From Chitinivibrionales bacterium (GTDB lineage: Bacteria; Fibrobacterota; Chitinivibrionia; Chitinivibrionales; WJKA01), in assembly GCA_014728295.1 (NCBI GenBank), contig WJLW01000124.1:1-64000 (forward strand): DNA of 64,000 bases. The letters run 5' to 3'. Both the position numbers and the translations under genes were made by a program. Below the pieces are notes generated by a model. It was not told the origin of the DNA. It searched no databases and was given only the letters and a program-made list of their open reading frames with translations. Every line of letters starts with the position of its first letter. Position 1 is the first letter of the stretch. Positions 44,381 through 53,305 of the stretch are shown here, piece after piece.

Positions 44381-44480
44381 TGCAGAGCCTTTCTGTAGTT
44401 TTATTCAATTAATATGCTATAAAAAATAGCATCAGGTCGAATGAAAATGGCTCGATCAGGCAACAGGAACCTGCGGTGTA

Positions 44481-45524
44481 CTATGCCGACAGCACGCTTC
44501 CCTGCCACACCCTGATACCATACCGGCTCAAATACATATCCAGCGATTGATACCCGCATTTGCCCAACTCCTTGAGCATCACCCTTTTTTGAGCCGAGTC
44601 TCCATTTGTCAGGATCGTCAACGAGCCGCCATCGCCCCCTGCACCGTTGACCTTGCACCCCAGCGCACCGAACTCTTTGGCAACCTCGATAATTTCCTCG
44701 AACGCGGCGCATACCAGTTCTTTGTGCAGCTCCCGCTGCACCTGTGAATTTGCATCCATTGCAGCACCGAGTTGTACAAAATTGCCTTCATACACGGCAT
44801 CTTTTGCCTGATGGGCCAGTTTGCGCATGGCAATCATACGTTCATCGTTGCAAGCATCCTGCCCCAGGTCGGCGATGACCATTTGATGCACCGCGCTCGA
44901 GCTATGCGGTACGCCGATGTATACCACCGCCAGCCGCCGTTCCAGTTCCCACCATATATCATTGGGAATCAGTATGCTCGACACGCTCGCACGCGGAAAT
45001 GAATGCATTTCGATGAAATTAATCCCGCCATACGCACTGCACAACTGATCCTGTATACCGCATTGCAAACCGAGCTTTTCGGTCTCGAGCGAATGCGCCA
45101 GCATCGCCGTCTCGTGCGGTGTCAACCTGCCTGCGGTCAAAGAATCCAGCGCGCCGATCAATGCCACCGAAACAGCGGCAGACGTACCGGCGGACGCGCC
45201 GGGAGGGGCAGATGAATAGATATTGATATGAAACGCCATCTCCCGGGGAATCTCCATCACATCAACCGCTGCCTCAATGAGCGGATGCTTGTCATAATCG
45301 ATATCCTCGGGGTTGACTTTGTAGGTATCGCCAAAGTTTTCGAGATTCAGCGTGACGCGCTTATGCTCATCGGTAGGCTCACTTATGCGAATTTGTACTT
45401 CGACATACGGATAGACGGCAATATTGAAAATGCTGCCGAATCCGGCAAACCAGGTGTCGGTCCAGCCGCCGATATCGCAGATACGGATTGGTGCAACAGC
45501 GTTGTGTACCTTATGCACTCCCAT
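44481..45524 (-). CDS. GHMP-family sugar kinase
   Basis: A 347-residue GHMP kinase. AVAPIRICDIGGWTDT (about 9-24) is the sugar-binding motif of the heptose/fucose/arabinose kinase subgroup; PPGASAGTSAAVSVAL (about 98-113) is the ATP-binding loop; CKVNGAGGDGGSLTIL near the C-terminus is motif 3. It probably phosphorylates a free sugar at C1. ATG 45524 has no good Shine-Dalgarno, but it fits the family start; an upstream extension to 45635 overlaps the GH38 gene. It diverges from the GH38-like gene by about 90 bp and shares its region with HAD and PfkB genes. The MurG-like protein at 0.3 kb resembles the partner domain found fused to such kinases in plants. Confidence 0.88.
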   Translation of the reverse strand: MGVHKVHNAVAPIRICDIGGWTDTWFAGFGSIFNIAVYPYVEVQIRISEPTDEHKRVTLNLENFGDTYKVNPEDIDYDKHPLIEAAVDVMEIPREMAFHINIYSSAPPGASAGTSAAVSVALIGALDSLTAGRLTPHETAMLAHSLETEKLGLQCGIQDQLCSAYGGINFIEMHSFPRASVSSILIPNDIWWELERRLAVVYIGVPHSSSAVHQMVIADLGQDACNDERMIAMRKLAHQAKDAVYEGNFVQLGAAMDANSQVQRELHKELVCAAFEEIIEVAKEFGALGCKVNGAGGDGGSLTILTNGDSAQKRVMLKELGKCGYQSLDMYLSRYGIRVWQGSVLSA

Positions 45525-45615
45525 GAGCGGTTTTTCTGAAGCGGATAAACACTTATGTATTTTGTAAGGCTTATAAAATAGTGATTGCCACGATATACTC
45601 AGGAGACAGGTGCTC

Positions 45616-48438
45616 ATGGCAAAGCAGAAAAACATTGGTCATATCGTCACCCATACGCACTGGGACCGGGAATGGCGCTATCCCATCTGGAAAAACCGCA
45701 TGCTGCTGGTCGAGATGATGGATGTGTTGCTGGAGCTGCTTGAAACCAACCCCGAATACCGCAATTTCGTCTTGGACGGCCAGGCGGTGCCGATAGCAGA
45801 TTATCTGCAAGTGCGTCCTGACAAGCGGGAAGTTATTGCCGGACATGTGCAGGATGAGCGTTTGTCAATTGGTCCCTGGTTCAGTCTTCCCGACCTGTAT
45901 CCGGTCGACGGTGAATGCCTGGTGCGTAATCTGCTCAAAGGCAAGCAGTATTGCGAGCAATTCGGCAAGCGGCTCAACGTTGCCCATACCTCATTTGGCT
46001 GGGGACAGACGGCGCAATTTCCGCAAATTTATAAAGGATTTGGTCTCGATTTTGTTGTTGCCGGTAAAAATGTTTCCAAAGAGCGCGCCCCCGAGTGCGA
46101 GTTCCTGTGGGAGTCACCGGACGGCACGCAAGTGCTGGCAACACGTCTGGGAGCCTTTGCACGCGCTAACTTTTTTATGAATGCCTACATCGAGATCGCC
46201 TACGGCTTTCCGTACATGTCCGATCGGTACCGCTTTTCCTGGGGCAAAAATTTCCCCGTCTACCACGAAGCAAACAGTGAGGCGAGCTACAAAGACTATT
46301 TCCGCATTGGCCATGAGGAGGACTATTTCAAGGAGATGATCAAGGCCGGGGTCGAACGCGCCTGGCAGGCATACGAGGAGACGCTGCTCAAAGACTACCG
46401 CCTGATACTCAATGGCTCCGACTTTTCCACCCCCCAGACTATTCTGCCGCGCATTATCAAGGACGCCAACAGTATGCTCGATGATGTTGAATTGGTGCAC
46501 GGCACTTTTGACGAGTATCGGAAAATATTGCAGCAGCGATTGGACGTTTCCAGATTGCGGGTCGTGAAAGGCGAATTGCGCGACGGACCGCCGCATGCAT
46601 GCTCGGCAAATGCTCTGGCAACACGAATCGGTATCAAGCAGCTCAACAAAAAGGTACAGAACACGCTTATCCGCAAAGCAGAGCCGCTGGCGACGCTGCT
46701 GTCTCTACTGGGTTGTGAATACCCCGGCCGTTTTTTCGAAATCGCCTGGGAGCATCTCCTGCTCGCCCACGCGCATGATTCAATTAATGGCGTTACCCAG
46801 GATAAAACGGCGCGGGACACTGTCTACAAACTGGAACAGGCGCTGGAGATCGCCGAGGTCACCTATGAAAAAGCCATGAGCGACGCCATCACCAAAATTG
46901 ACCTTTCAGGATTTGCCCGGGATGATATTATCATACTCGTGTTCAACCCACTCCCCTCCTCCACCCGTGAGGTCCTTAAAATCGACGTCGACACCCCGCA
47001 GGAGAAGGCGATCTGGGACTTTGACCTGGTTGATGCACATGGTAACAAGCGTGAGGTGCAACATTGCGCCCGGCAGGAAAAGCTTATACCGGTGCACGAG
47101 CTCAACTGCCGCCCCTGGCCGTTTCATCTCGATCGTCACACCGTCATTTTCGATCCTGGCGAAATTCCTGCCTGTGGCTGGAAGGCATTCAAACTCCTCC
47201 CCCGCCACCACTTCTCACGTACCGCGCTATTCTGGCCCGAAGCGCCCGTCAGCACCGGCGTTTTCCTCTCGCCCGGGGCCACCAGCCTCGAAAATGAACA
47301 CCTCAGAGCAACTATTCGCCCGAACGGAACACTTGATCTGCTCGAAAAAGCGACGGGGAAAGCGTTCTCCGGACTTCACTATTTCGAAGACGGCGGTGAC
47401 GTTGGCGACTACTGGATACGCTATGCACCGTATCACGATGAAATTGTAACCAGCCATTGCTCGCAGGCGCAAATCCGGCGCGAAGAAAACGGCCCGCTTT
47501 CGGCGACTCTGGCGGTTGAGCTGAAGATGGAAGTACCGGCCCGGGGCCATCGTCCCGAGGCAGGCATTCGGGGCAAAAGTGCGCGCAGCAAGCAAACGAC
47601 AACTCTGAGGACCACCTCACGCTTCACCCTGCGCCGCAATGCCAAAAGACTTGACGTGCGCACCGAGATCGACAACACGGCGCAGGACCACCGTCTCAGG
47701 CTGTGTTTTCCAACGGGCATTGCCACCGACAGGGCCTGTGCTTCCGGGCATTTCACGGTTGATGAGCGGGAGAAAGCGCAGCCGACCACTGCCGACAATC
47801 CCTACTTTGTCGAAATGCAGACCAAACCGATGCAACACTTTGTTGACGTCAGTGACGCAAAGACGGGATTCGCCGTTGTAAACAACTGCCTGACCGAGTA
47901 CGAACTGCTCAACGATGAGCGCACGACGATCGCCTTGACGCTGGTGAGATGCGTTCGCAATATTATCTGCAGCGAGTTTCGTTCGGCCGGTGTATTCGAG
48001 GATCAGGACGGCGGCCAGAGTCCGGGCAAGCTCAGCTACGAATATGCTCTGTATCCGCATTCGGGCTCCTGGGACGAGGGTGCGGTGTTCGAGCAAGCCG
48101 AAGCCCTGAATGTCAGACCCGTCGCCTGTCAAACCAGCGGTCACGCAAAAGGAAATGTGCCGCCCGAAACCAGCTTGTTTGCCCTCGAGCCGTCAAAGCT
48201 GATTCTCTCTGCACTCAAGCGGGCGGAAAACGGGAAATCGGCACTCCTGCGCGTCTATAATCCAACAGACAGCGAAATCAACGGAACACTCAGGTGGCCG
48301 GTCGAGATTAGCCGGGCCTGGCTTGTCAGATTGGATGAGACCCGGGAACAGGAACTGAAATCGCATACGGCAAAAACGCTCAACCTGACGCTTGGTGCGA
48401 AAAAAATTGTTACCGTTGAAATAGAAACAAGCAGCTAA
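45616..48438 (+). CDS. GH38-like alpha-mannosidase homologue with altered nucleophile motif
   Basis: A 940-residue cytoplasmic protein with the full GH38 layout. THTHWDREW at residues 13-21 supplies zinc ligands; AHDSINGVTQDK near 395 supplies the last histidine/aspartate; the middle three-helix bundle and the C-terminal beta-sandwiches follow. In the nucleophile motif, where family members have Asp-x-Phe-Gly, this protein reads TSFGWGQ, with Thr125 in the expected Asp position. NGSD replaces the usual NGHD. It may therefore be inactive, have a different mechanism, or use another substrate. ATG 45616 (AGGAG 10 bp upstream) is chosen over a GTG at 45610. It is flanked by sugar kinases, so glycan salvage is a fair guess. 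Confidence 0.82.
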   Translation: MAKQKNIGHIVTHTHWDREWRYPIWKNRMLLVEMMDVLLELLETNPEYRNFVLDGQAVPIADYLQVRPDKREVIAGHVQDERLSIGPWFSLPDLYPVDGECLVRNLLKGKQYCEQFGKRLNVAHTSFGWGQTAQFPQIYKGFGLDFVVAGKNVSKERAPECEFLWESPDGTQVLATRLGAFARANFFMNAYIEIAYGFPYMSDRYRFSWGKNFPVYHEANSEASYKDYFRIGHEEDYFKEMIKAGVERAWQAYEETLLKDYRLILNGSDFSTPQTILPRIIKDANSMLDDVELVHGTFDEYRKILQQRLDVSRLRVVKGELRDGPPHACSANALATRIGIKQLNKKVQNTLIRKAEPLATLLSLLGCEYPGRFFEIAWEHLLLAHAHDSINGVTQDKTARDTVYKLEQALEIAEVTYEKAMSDAITKIDLSGFARDDIIILVFNPLPSSTREVLKIDVDTPQEKAIWDFDLVDAHGNKREVQHCARQEKLIPVHELNCRPWPFHLDRHTVIFDPGEIPACGWKAFKLLPRHHFSRTALFWPEAPVSTGVFLSPGATSLENEHLRATIRPNGTLDLLEKATGKAFSGLHYFEDGGDVGDYWIRYAPYHDEIVTSHCSQAQIRREENGPLSATLAVELKMEVPARGHRPEAGIRGKSARSKQTTTLRTTSRFTLRRNAKRLDVRTEIDNTAQDHRLRLCFPTGIATDRACASGHFTVDEREKAQPTTADNPYFVEMQTKPMQHFVDVSDAKTGFAVVNNCLTEYELLNDERTTIALTLVRCVRNIICSEFRSAGVFEDQDGGQSPGKLSYEYALYPHSGSWDEGAVFEQAEALNVRPVACQTSGHAKGNVPPETSLFALEPSKLILSALKRAENGKSALLRVYNPTDSEINGTLRWPVEISRAWLVRLDETREQELKSHTAKTLNLTLGAKKIVTVEIETSS

Positions 48439-48516
48439 ACACGATTTTCCATCCAGGAACCGCTTTGCCCGGCAACCACGCCTGGTGCCGACGGCAACCC
48501 CGGTATGGTTTGCAGC

Positions 48517-49719
48517 TCAGGCATGCACTAAATCGCCCTTCCTGGCCCACATGCCGATTCGGTCGACGAATTTCCAGTCGTTGTGATCAATCGTTGCATC
48601 CAGCAGCGGCATATCCCGCTCAACAAGCTTGACGGTCTCTTCCCAACTGCGCACGCCGCTGGTGCCGTCGAGTTCCTGTACATTCTGCCATCCGAGACAG
48701 ACGGCGCATTTCAGGGTTTTTTCGATGTCGAACCCCCGCATGAATCCGCTTAGAAATCCACCGACGGCACAATCGCCGGAACCGGTTGCAGAAGCGATGC
48801 TGTCGACGCTCCACGCCGGTTGCCACAATTCACGATCCGCCCAGTTCGTGCAATCCCCGTCCCAGCTAGCCGAAAGTGTCTGCAGTTCAGACTCGCCCGC
48901 GGTTATGACATAAAAACCGCGATGTCCGGATTTGAGCGAGGCAACTTTGCAGCCCATGCCAATCAGTGTCTCTCCGAGGCGGGAATAATCATCCGGCGTC
49001 AAGACATCGATCAGATCAGCATCGTTATGAGCTTCTTTCATGTGCAGAAAAGTGTCCTTCTCCAACATATACAGAATCTCCTCGACCGAAGGCAGGAAAA
49101 TGTCAACATACGGCAGCACCGCGCAGAGGATATCGCCCCATGGCGCGGCGCCCGAGGCTGAGTCGGGATCGGGAAGCGACATGTCGCACGAGGTGATTGC
49201 TCCGGCCTTTTTTGCCATTTTGAAAATACTGACCAGCTCCGTTCCGCTGTTTTCGTAGAGTGATCGCATTAAGGGCGGATATCCGAGATGAAAATGTTTG
49301 CACTTTGCGACAAGCTCGGAGGTAAGATCGGATGAGCAGTAATCGTTGTTGCTGGCGGGATTGTGCAGAAAAATGCGATCGATGCGCGGCGGTGCTATGG
49401 CAACGGTATAAGAGCTTACGGCTCCAGGTACGACACGGATTCCGTCGACGTTGCCGGTTTGGGACATGTATTTCATGGTCAGCTCGCCATAATCGTCATC
49501 GCCGACGCGTGCGTTGAAACAGACGCTACTGCCCAGCTTCTGCAGGGCAATACCGGTATTGGCTACCGGGCCGCCCGTACCCATGCCGCATTCGCTCATT
49601 TCGACCAGTTTGCCGGGACGCATAATTTCGCAGAGTGTCTGCGCACCGGTATCGTAAAATTTGGGGATAACATCAAAGCAGAGCAGTCCTGCAACCATGA
49701 CATCAAATTCGCTATTCAT
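48517..49719 (-). CDS. PfkB-family carbohydrate kinase
   Basis: A 400-residue ribokinase-like kinase. GTGGPVANTGIALQKLG (about 46-62) is the N-terminal PfkB signature and ASATGSGDCAVGGFLSGFMRG (about 308-328) is the C-terminal one, with the catalytic Asp in GSGD. VAGLLCFDVIP opens the fold. The protein is longer than the usual 300-330 residues, through insertions at about 180-250. The substrate is probably a sugar or nucleoside; the presence of GHMP kinase, HAD phosphatase and a GH38-like protein nearby suggests sugar. It converges with the GH38-like gene. Confidence 0.87.
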   Translation of the reverse strand: MNSEFDVMVAGLLCFDVIPKFYDTGAQTLCEIMRPGKLVEMSECGMGTGGPVANTGIALQKLGSSVCFNARVGDDDYGELTMKYMSQTGNVDGIRVVPGAVSSYTVAIAPPRIDRIFLHNPASNNDYCSSDLTSELVAKCKHFHLGYPPLMRSLYENSGTELVSIFKMAKKAGAITSCDMSLPDPDSASGAAPWGDILCAVLPYVDIFLPSVEEILYMLEKDTFLHMKEAHNDADLIDVLTPDDYSRLGETLIGMGCKVASLKSGHRGFYVITAGESELQTLSASWDGDCTNWADRELWQPAWSVDSIASATGSGDCAVGGFLSGFMRGFDIEKTLKCAVCLGWQNVQELDGTSGVRSWEETVKLVERDMPLLDATIDHNDWKFVDRIGMWARKGDLVHA

Positions 49720-49864
49720 AGCATTTCCTGTTTGAGGCAGTGAAAATGAACATAGATTTTAACCAACTATATACAGCGCAGGCTTTCCGCAGATTGAAAC
49801 GTCGGCCGGTGTTCCCCGGTTTTCGCCGTGAATGAACCTGGTGGGAAATAAATTGCAGAGACAA

Positions 49865-50803
49865 TTATTTTGCAAAAATCAGTTGCTGTGCAAAGCGCTC
49901 ACGATCGGTAGTAATTCTGATCAGGTATGTACCGCAATGGTATGAATGCATCGGTATAACTGCTTCCTTCGCCGTATTGAAATCATGCACCTCCCGGATT
50001 CGACCGTTCGTATCGAATATTTCGAGATGCAGTCTGCCTTGCAATTTGTGAGCAAATCTCACAAAATCGCCGTTCCATCCTGCTGCAACAAAGCTGTTTG
50101 GGACGACAAATTCATACCTTCGAGCGTGCACCGCATTAATGCGGAACATTTCGGAAATCCCCACTTCGGCGCCACCGGCCTCTTGTACCCGGAATCGCAC
50201 CGAATCGCTGATCAATGCCGGCACTATCCAGGGGTAATTGCCCCAACGACTGTCACTGCGCGCTACGATATCGAGGCTGTCACCCGTCCAGGTGGCGCCT
50301 CCGTCAAGAGTATACTCGATGCGGACACTGTCGGTTGCCAGATTGGCCGCGCTCCATTTGACGCGCACCGTATCACCGGCAACGGCAGTATCCCGGGGTG
50401 AAGGCGCCGTTACCAAAATCCACGGACCGGGTAGGTAATTTGAACAGTCTGAGGCAATTTTGAAATAATCCGAAAACCGTATCACCTGACCATTATATTC
50501 CCTGACTTCGATAATTGCCGAATCAACTGTAGAATCCGGCGCGATCCAGGGAAAGGCGCCCCAGTTCGGATCAAATACAGACACACCTTCATCGTTGAGT
50601 ATCAACCAGTCGGCTCCTGCGTTGAGAGAATAATTCATCCTGACCATATTCGTGTTGAGATTGCCCCCGTCCCAGCGGATCCGGATGGTATCGCGGGGCT
50701 GGTAGCAGGTATCCAGCGGACTACTCACTACAAGCCAGGGCTGTGCGGATAGCTTCAGGGCGAGGGCTGTACCAAGCAGGATCAGACAGTATAGACGTTT
50801 CAT
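49865..50803 (-). CDS. Secreted two-repeat protein with type IX secretion-like sorting domain
   Basis: A 312-residue exported protein. Signal peptide 1-20 (KRLYCLILLG core, cleavage after LSA-Q). Two beta-sandwich repeats of about 95 residues each follow: both open with PW-V-V-SP, contain DT-RI-W or DTVRVKW, a LDGGATW/LNAGADW turn, W-NYPWI-P and end in F-I. The last 70 residues resemble a Por/type IX secretion C-terminal sorting domain: LEIFDTNGRIREV, then YHCGTYLIRI and a final QQLIFAK. The sorting domain suggests export to the cell surface in an FCB-group bacterium. GGGAGGA lies right before the ATG. It diverges from the GntR/LacI-type regulator by 200 bp. Confidence 0.75.
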   Translation of the reverse strand: MKRLYCLILLGTALALKLSAQPWLVVSSPLDTCYQPRDTIRIRWDGGNLNTNMVRMNYSLNAGADWLILNDEGVSVFDPNWGAFPWIAPDSTVDSAIIEVREYNGQVIRFSDYFKIASDCSNYLPGPWILVTAPSPRDTAVAGDTVRVKWSAANLATDSVRIEYTLDGGATWTGDSLDIVARSDSRWGNYPWIVPALISDSVRFRVQEAGGAEVGISEMFRINAVHARRYEFVVPNSFVAAGWNGDFVRFAHKLQGRLHLEIFDTNGRIREVHDFNTAKEAVIPMHSYHCGTYLIRITTDRERFAQQLIFAK

Positions 50804-51003
50804 ATTCCTCCCGTGATGAAGGCAACACCTTTTTTCCCTGTGCCTACGCGGATATGCAAGAGAGCAGAAGCATCCCTTATTTAAAAAGTACATTCCGAGT
50901 ATCGATCAGGCAATCGACAATATCGACGAGAAATGGCAATTTGCTGCCTAAAATGATATTTTAACCTGGTATATCCTCTCTACCCGCGCGCAGGTCTGGT
51001 TCT

Positions 51004-52572
51004 ATGGCACATCCGGAAAAAACACCGGCAGTTCAAAAAGCACTGCACAAGCTGCGCGCTCAGATCCGGCATTGCCGGGAAAATGATAGAGCGCGTCTAC
51101 CTTCGACAAGTGAGCTGGCACGCGTATTTATGACCTCAAAGGCATCTATCAGCAAAGCGCTTGCTATCCTGAAAAATGAAGGTACGGTCAGATGCTACCG
51201 GGGATCAGGGATCTTTATCCAGGGTACCCATCATGCCGACTCTGCGGCGAAACTGTATACCCCTGCTACCGCAAAACCACCGCATCTTTCCTCGGCTATT
51301 CGAATCAAATCGGCAATCGAAAAACACATTTTGAGCGGTTCCTGGCCGGCCGCAAAAGCACTTCCCTCAATCAAGGAATTGCAGCATGCCTATGGAACAT
51401 CTTACCGCACGATGAAAAAAATACTGGTAAGCCTCTGCCGTGACGGCGCCGTCGAGCCGCACGGCGCCGGCTACCGGGTTGCTCTGCCGGGGACAACATC
51501 CTCTTCGGCAAAAATCGTACTGGTCTGGCCGTATGAGAAGCTTACCGAAAATCTTAACATCGTTGAAATATTCTACGATTCCATCCTGCGCAAACTCGAA
51601 GAAGAATGTGCACGCGTCAACATTTCGCTTGACGTAATCTATGATCGCTACCGGGACCACACCGTTTCATTCGTCAACCTGCGCAACAACCAGGCGTATG
51701 ATGTGCAGGAACAGGGCAACGTACTCGGCTACATTTTTCTGTTGCGGCTCTTCGCAGATGCGCATGAAAAGCAACTGGCCTGTTTGTCTCACACAAAAAA
51801 ACCGATAGCGATTCTTGATGTTACCGGACAGTTGCAGCTTAAGAGCATCTCAAAGGGTCGTCCGCTCCTTCGTATCTTTACGATGTCGGTTGCTTCACAG
51901 GCAGGAGCGAAGGTTGCACGGTACTTGCTTTCGCTTGGTCATCGAGACGTGGCCTACATTTCTCCTTTTCACCATTACGTCTGGTCGCGGATGCGTTTCC
52001 AGGCTCTATGTGACACCTACAGCAAAGCCGGATTGCGCAAAGGCGCTCATCTGCATGCGCTTGAGAAGTACGGCAGCCGCAACGAGCTGTTCCAGGCCAT
52101 AAAAGCTCGCATCAAACTCCCTGAATTAACCGGCGCATATCACGCATGGAAAAAGGAAATTCCTTACGAATACCGTTCGCAACTGGATCCGGTAATGGGA
52201 TGGACTACCTATGACATCATAATACGCGGGGGAATTTATGAATTGCTGCTTCCCATCATGACCCGGGCTTTGCACAACACCTCCAGTACGGCATGGATCG
52301 GCGCTAATGACGTCGTAGCGGCAATTGCATTTGACTTTTTGAGCCGCAACGGTGTCCGGATACCCGAAGACATTTCACTTATTGGTTTTGATGACTCGCT
52401 CGAGGCGCTTAAATTGCGGTTAACCTCATATAACTTTAACCTGCCCGGGCTGTCGCACGCAATGCTGCAACATATCATCCAGCCGGAATCGATCTGCCGG
52501 TTTCAAAAAAGCAGAATAATTGATATAGACGGGACACTGGTAGTACGAGATTCTACGCAAAAACTGCGATAA
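51004..52572 (+). CDS. Transcription regulator: two GntR-type winged helices plus LacI-type sensor domain
   Basis: A 522-residue regulator. Residues about 8-76 form one GntR-type winged helix (LPSTSELARVFMTSKASISKAL, quoted over its core, then GTVRCYRGSGIFI). A second, divergent winged helix lies at about 100-160 (ALPSIKELQHAYGTSYRTMKK, then GAVEPHGAGYRV). The rest (about 170-515) is a LacI/GalR-like periplasmic-binding fold: LLSLGHRDVAYIS, WIGANDVVAAIAFDFL and PEDISLIGFDDSLEAL are its hallmarks. A sugar is the likely effector. Tandem GntR DNA-binding domains before a LacI-type sensor are uncommon. Upstream, three ATCGA repeats at 50901, 50913 and 50922 could be operator elements. It probably controls the sugar genes at 43-50 kb. 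Confidence 0.85.
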   Translation: MAHPEKTPAVQKALHKLRAQIRHCRENDRARLPSTSELARVFMTSKASISKALAILKNEGTVRCYRGSGIFIQGTHHADSAAKLYTPATAKPPHLSSAIRIKSAIEKHILSGSWPAAKALPSIKELQHAYGTSYRTMKKILVSLCRDGAVEPHGAGYRVALPGTTSSSAKIVLVWPYEKLTENLNIVEIFYDSILRKLEEECARVNISLDVIYDRYRDHTVSFVNLRNNQAYDVQEQGNVLGYIFLLRLFADAHEKQLACLSHTKKPIAILDVTGQLQLKSISKGRPLLRIFTMSVASQAGAKVARYLLSLGHRDVAYISPFHHYVWSRMRFQALCDTYSKAGLRKGAHLHALEKYGSRNELFQAIKARIKLPELTGAYHAWKKEIPYEYRSQLDPVMGWTTYDIIIRGGIYELLLPIMTRALHNTSSTAWIGANDVVAAIAFDFLSRNGVRIPEDISLIGFDDSLEALKLRLTSYNFNLPGLSHAMLQHIIQPESICRFQKSRIIDIDGTLVVRDSTQKLR

Positions 52573-52686
52573 GGTCTCCCTTACTCAGCCAAAATCGATA
52601 TTTACACAAAAAACATCTTTGCGTAACAGAATTCTAACAAAAAAATCCGTATACTTAATGTACCATTTGTGCCCGAAGGAGTCGCA

Positions 52687-53154
52687 ATGAGCTATTATAC
52701 GAGGAAAGTACTCTTTGTCTGCACAGGAAACTATTACCGCAGCAGATTTGCGGAAATCCTCTTCAATTACCACTCGGTGGAAACCGGTTTGCAGTGGGAA
52801 GCATTTTCGAGAGGACTGGCAACCGAAAAGAGCCCGAATAATGTGGGTCCGATATCCTCCTATGCCCTCGAAGCGTTCAGCGCGCGTGGCATAAGCAGCC
52901 CGGAGTGTTCACGAGAGCCGGTTTTTGTAGAGGAAAGAGATTTTGAAACCACCGATATGATCATCGCCCTCAAAGACAACGAGCACCGGCCGATTTTTCG
53001 TTGCAGATTTCCGCATTGGGAGCCCAAAGTAGTTTTCTGGCACATTCATGATGTCGAACCAACTCCTGCCTACGATCCAATGCTGCTTATTGAGACAAAT
53101 ATTCACGCGCTTATCGATTTGCTCAACGAACCCTCTTTCTCGGCCAATTATTAG
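52687..53154 (+). CDS. Low-molecular-weight protein tyrosine phosphatase-like protein
   Basis: A 155-residue LMW-PTP fold protein. LFVCTGNYYRSR (about 9-20) is the P-loop with nucleophile Cys12 and Arg18 in the Cys-x5-Arg spacing; DMIIAL and the acid-loop-like YDPM (Asp-Pro) follow. The P-loop departs from the usual CxGNxCRS because the second cysteine is tyrosine, which I have seen in a subgroup of this family. It could dephosphorylate tyrosine, arginine or arsenate-like substrates. GAAGGAG lies 6 bp before ATG 52687. It follows the regulator by 114 bp. Confidence 0.85.
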   Translation: MSYYTRKVLFVCTGNYYRSRFAEILFNYHSVETGLQWEAFSRGLATEKSPNNVGPISSYALEAFSARGISSPECSREPVFVEERDFETTDMIIALKDNEHRPIFRCRFPHWEPKVVFWHIHDVEPTPAYDPMLLIETNIHALIDLLNEPSFSANY

Positions 53155-53305
53155 CGCACCAGGCAACTCGCAACGTCATGAAGACGTGCGCAACAAATTC
53201 ACATGCAAATCTTTAGGGCCAAAACCAGCGCACGAAACCGACGAGCTGCGAAACTCAGGACATTGTGGACCGTCGAGAAGCGTCAGGTATTTATGCAATC
53301 CGGCA

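Noticed and set aside
45571-45599. TTATAA - 17 bp - TATACT promoter-like pair before the GH38-like gene
   Set aside because: The implied transcript start would fall after the AGGAG at 45601-45605 and leave almost no leader, so the pair does not fit the gene it would serve.
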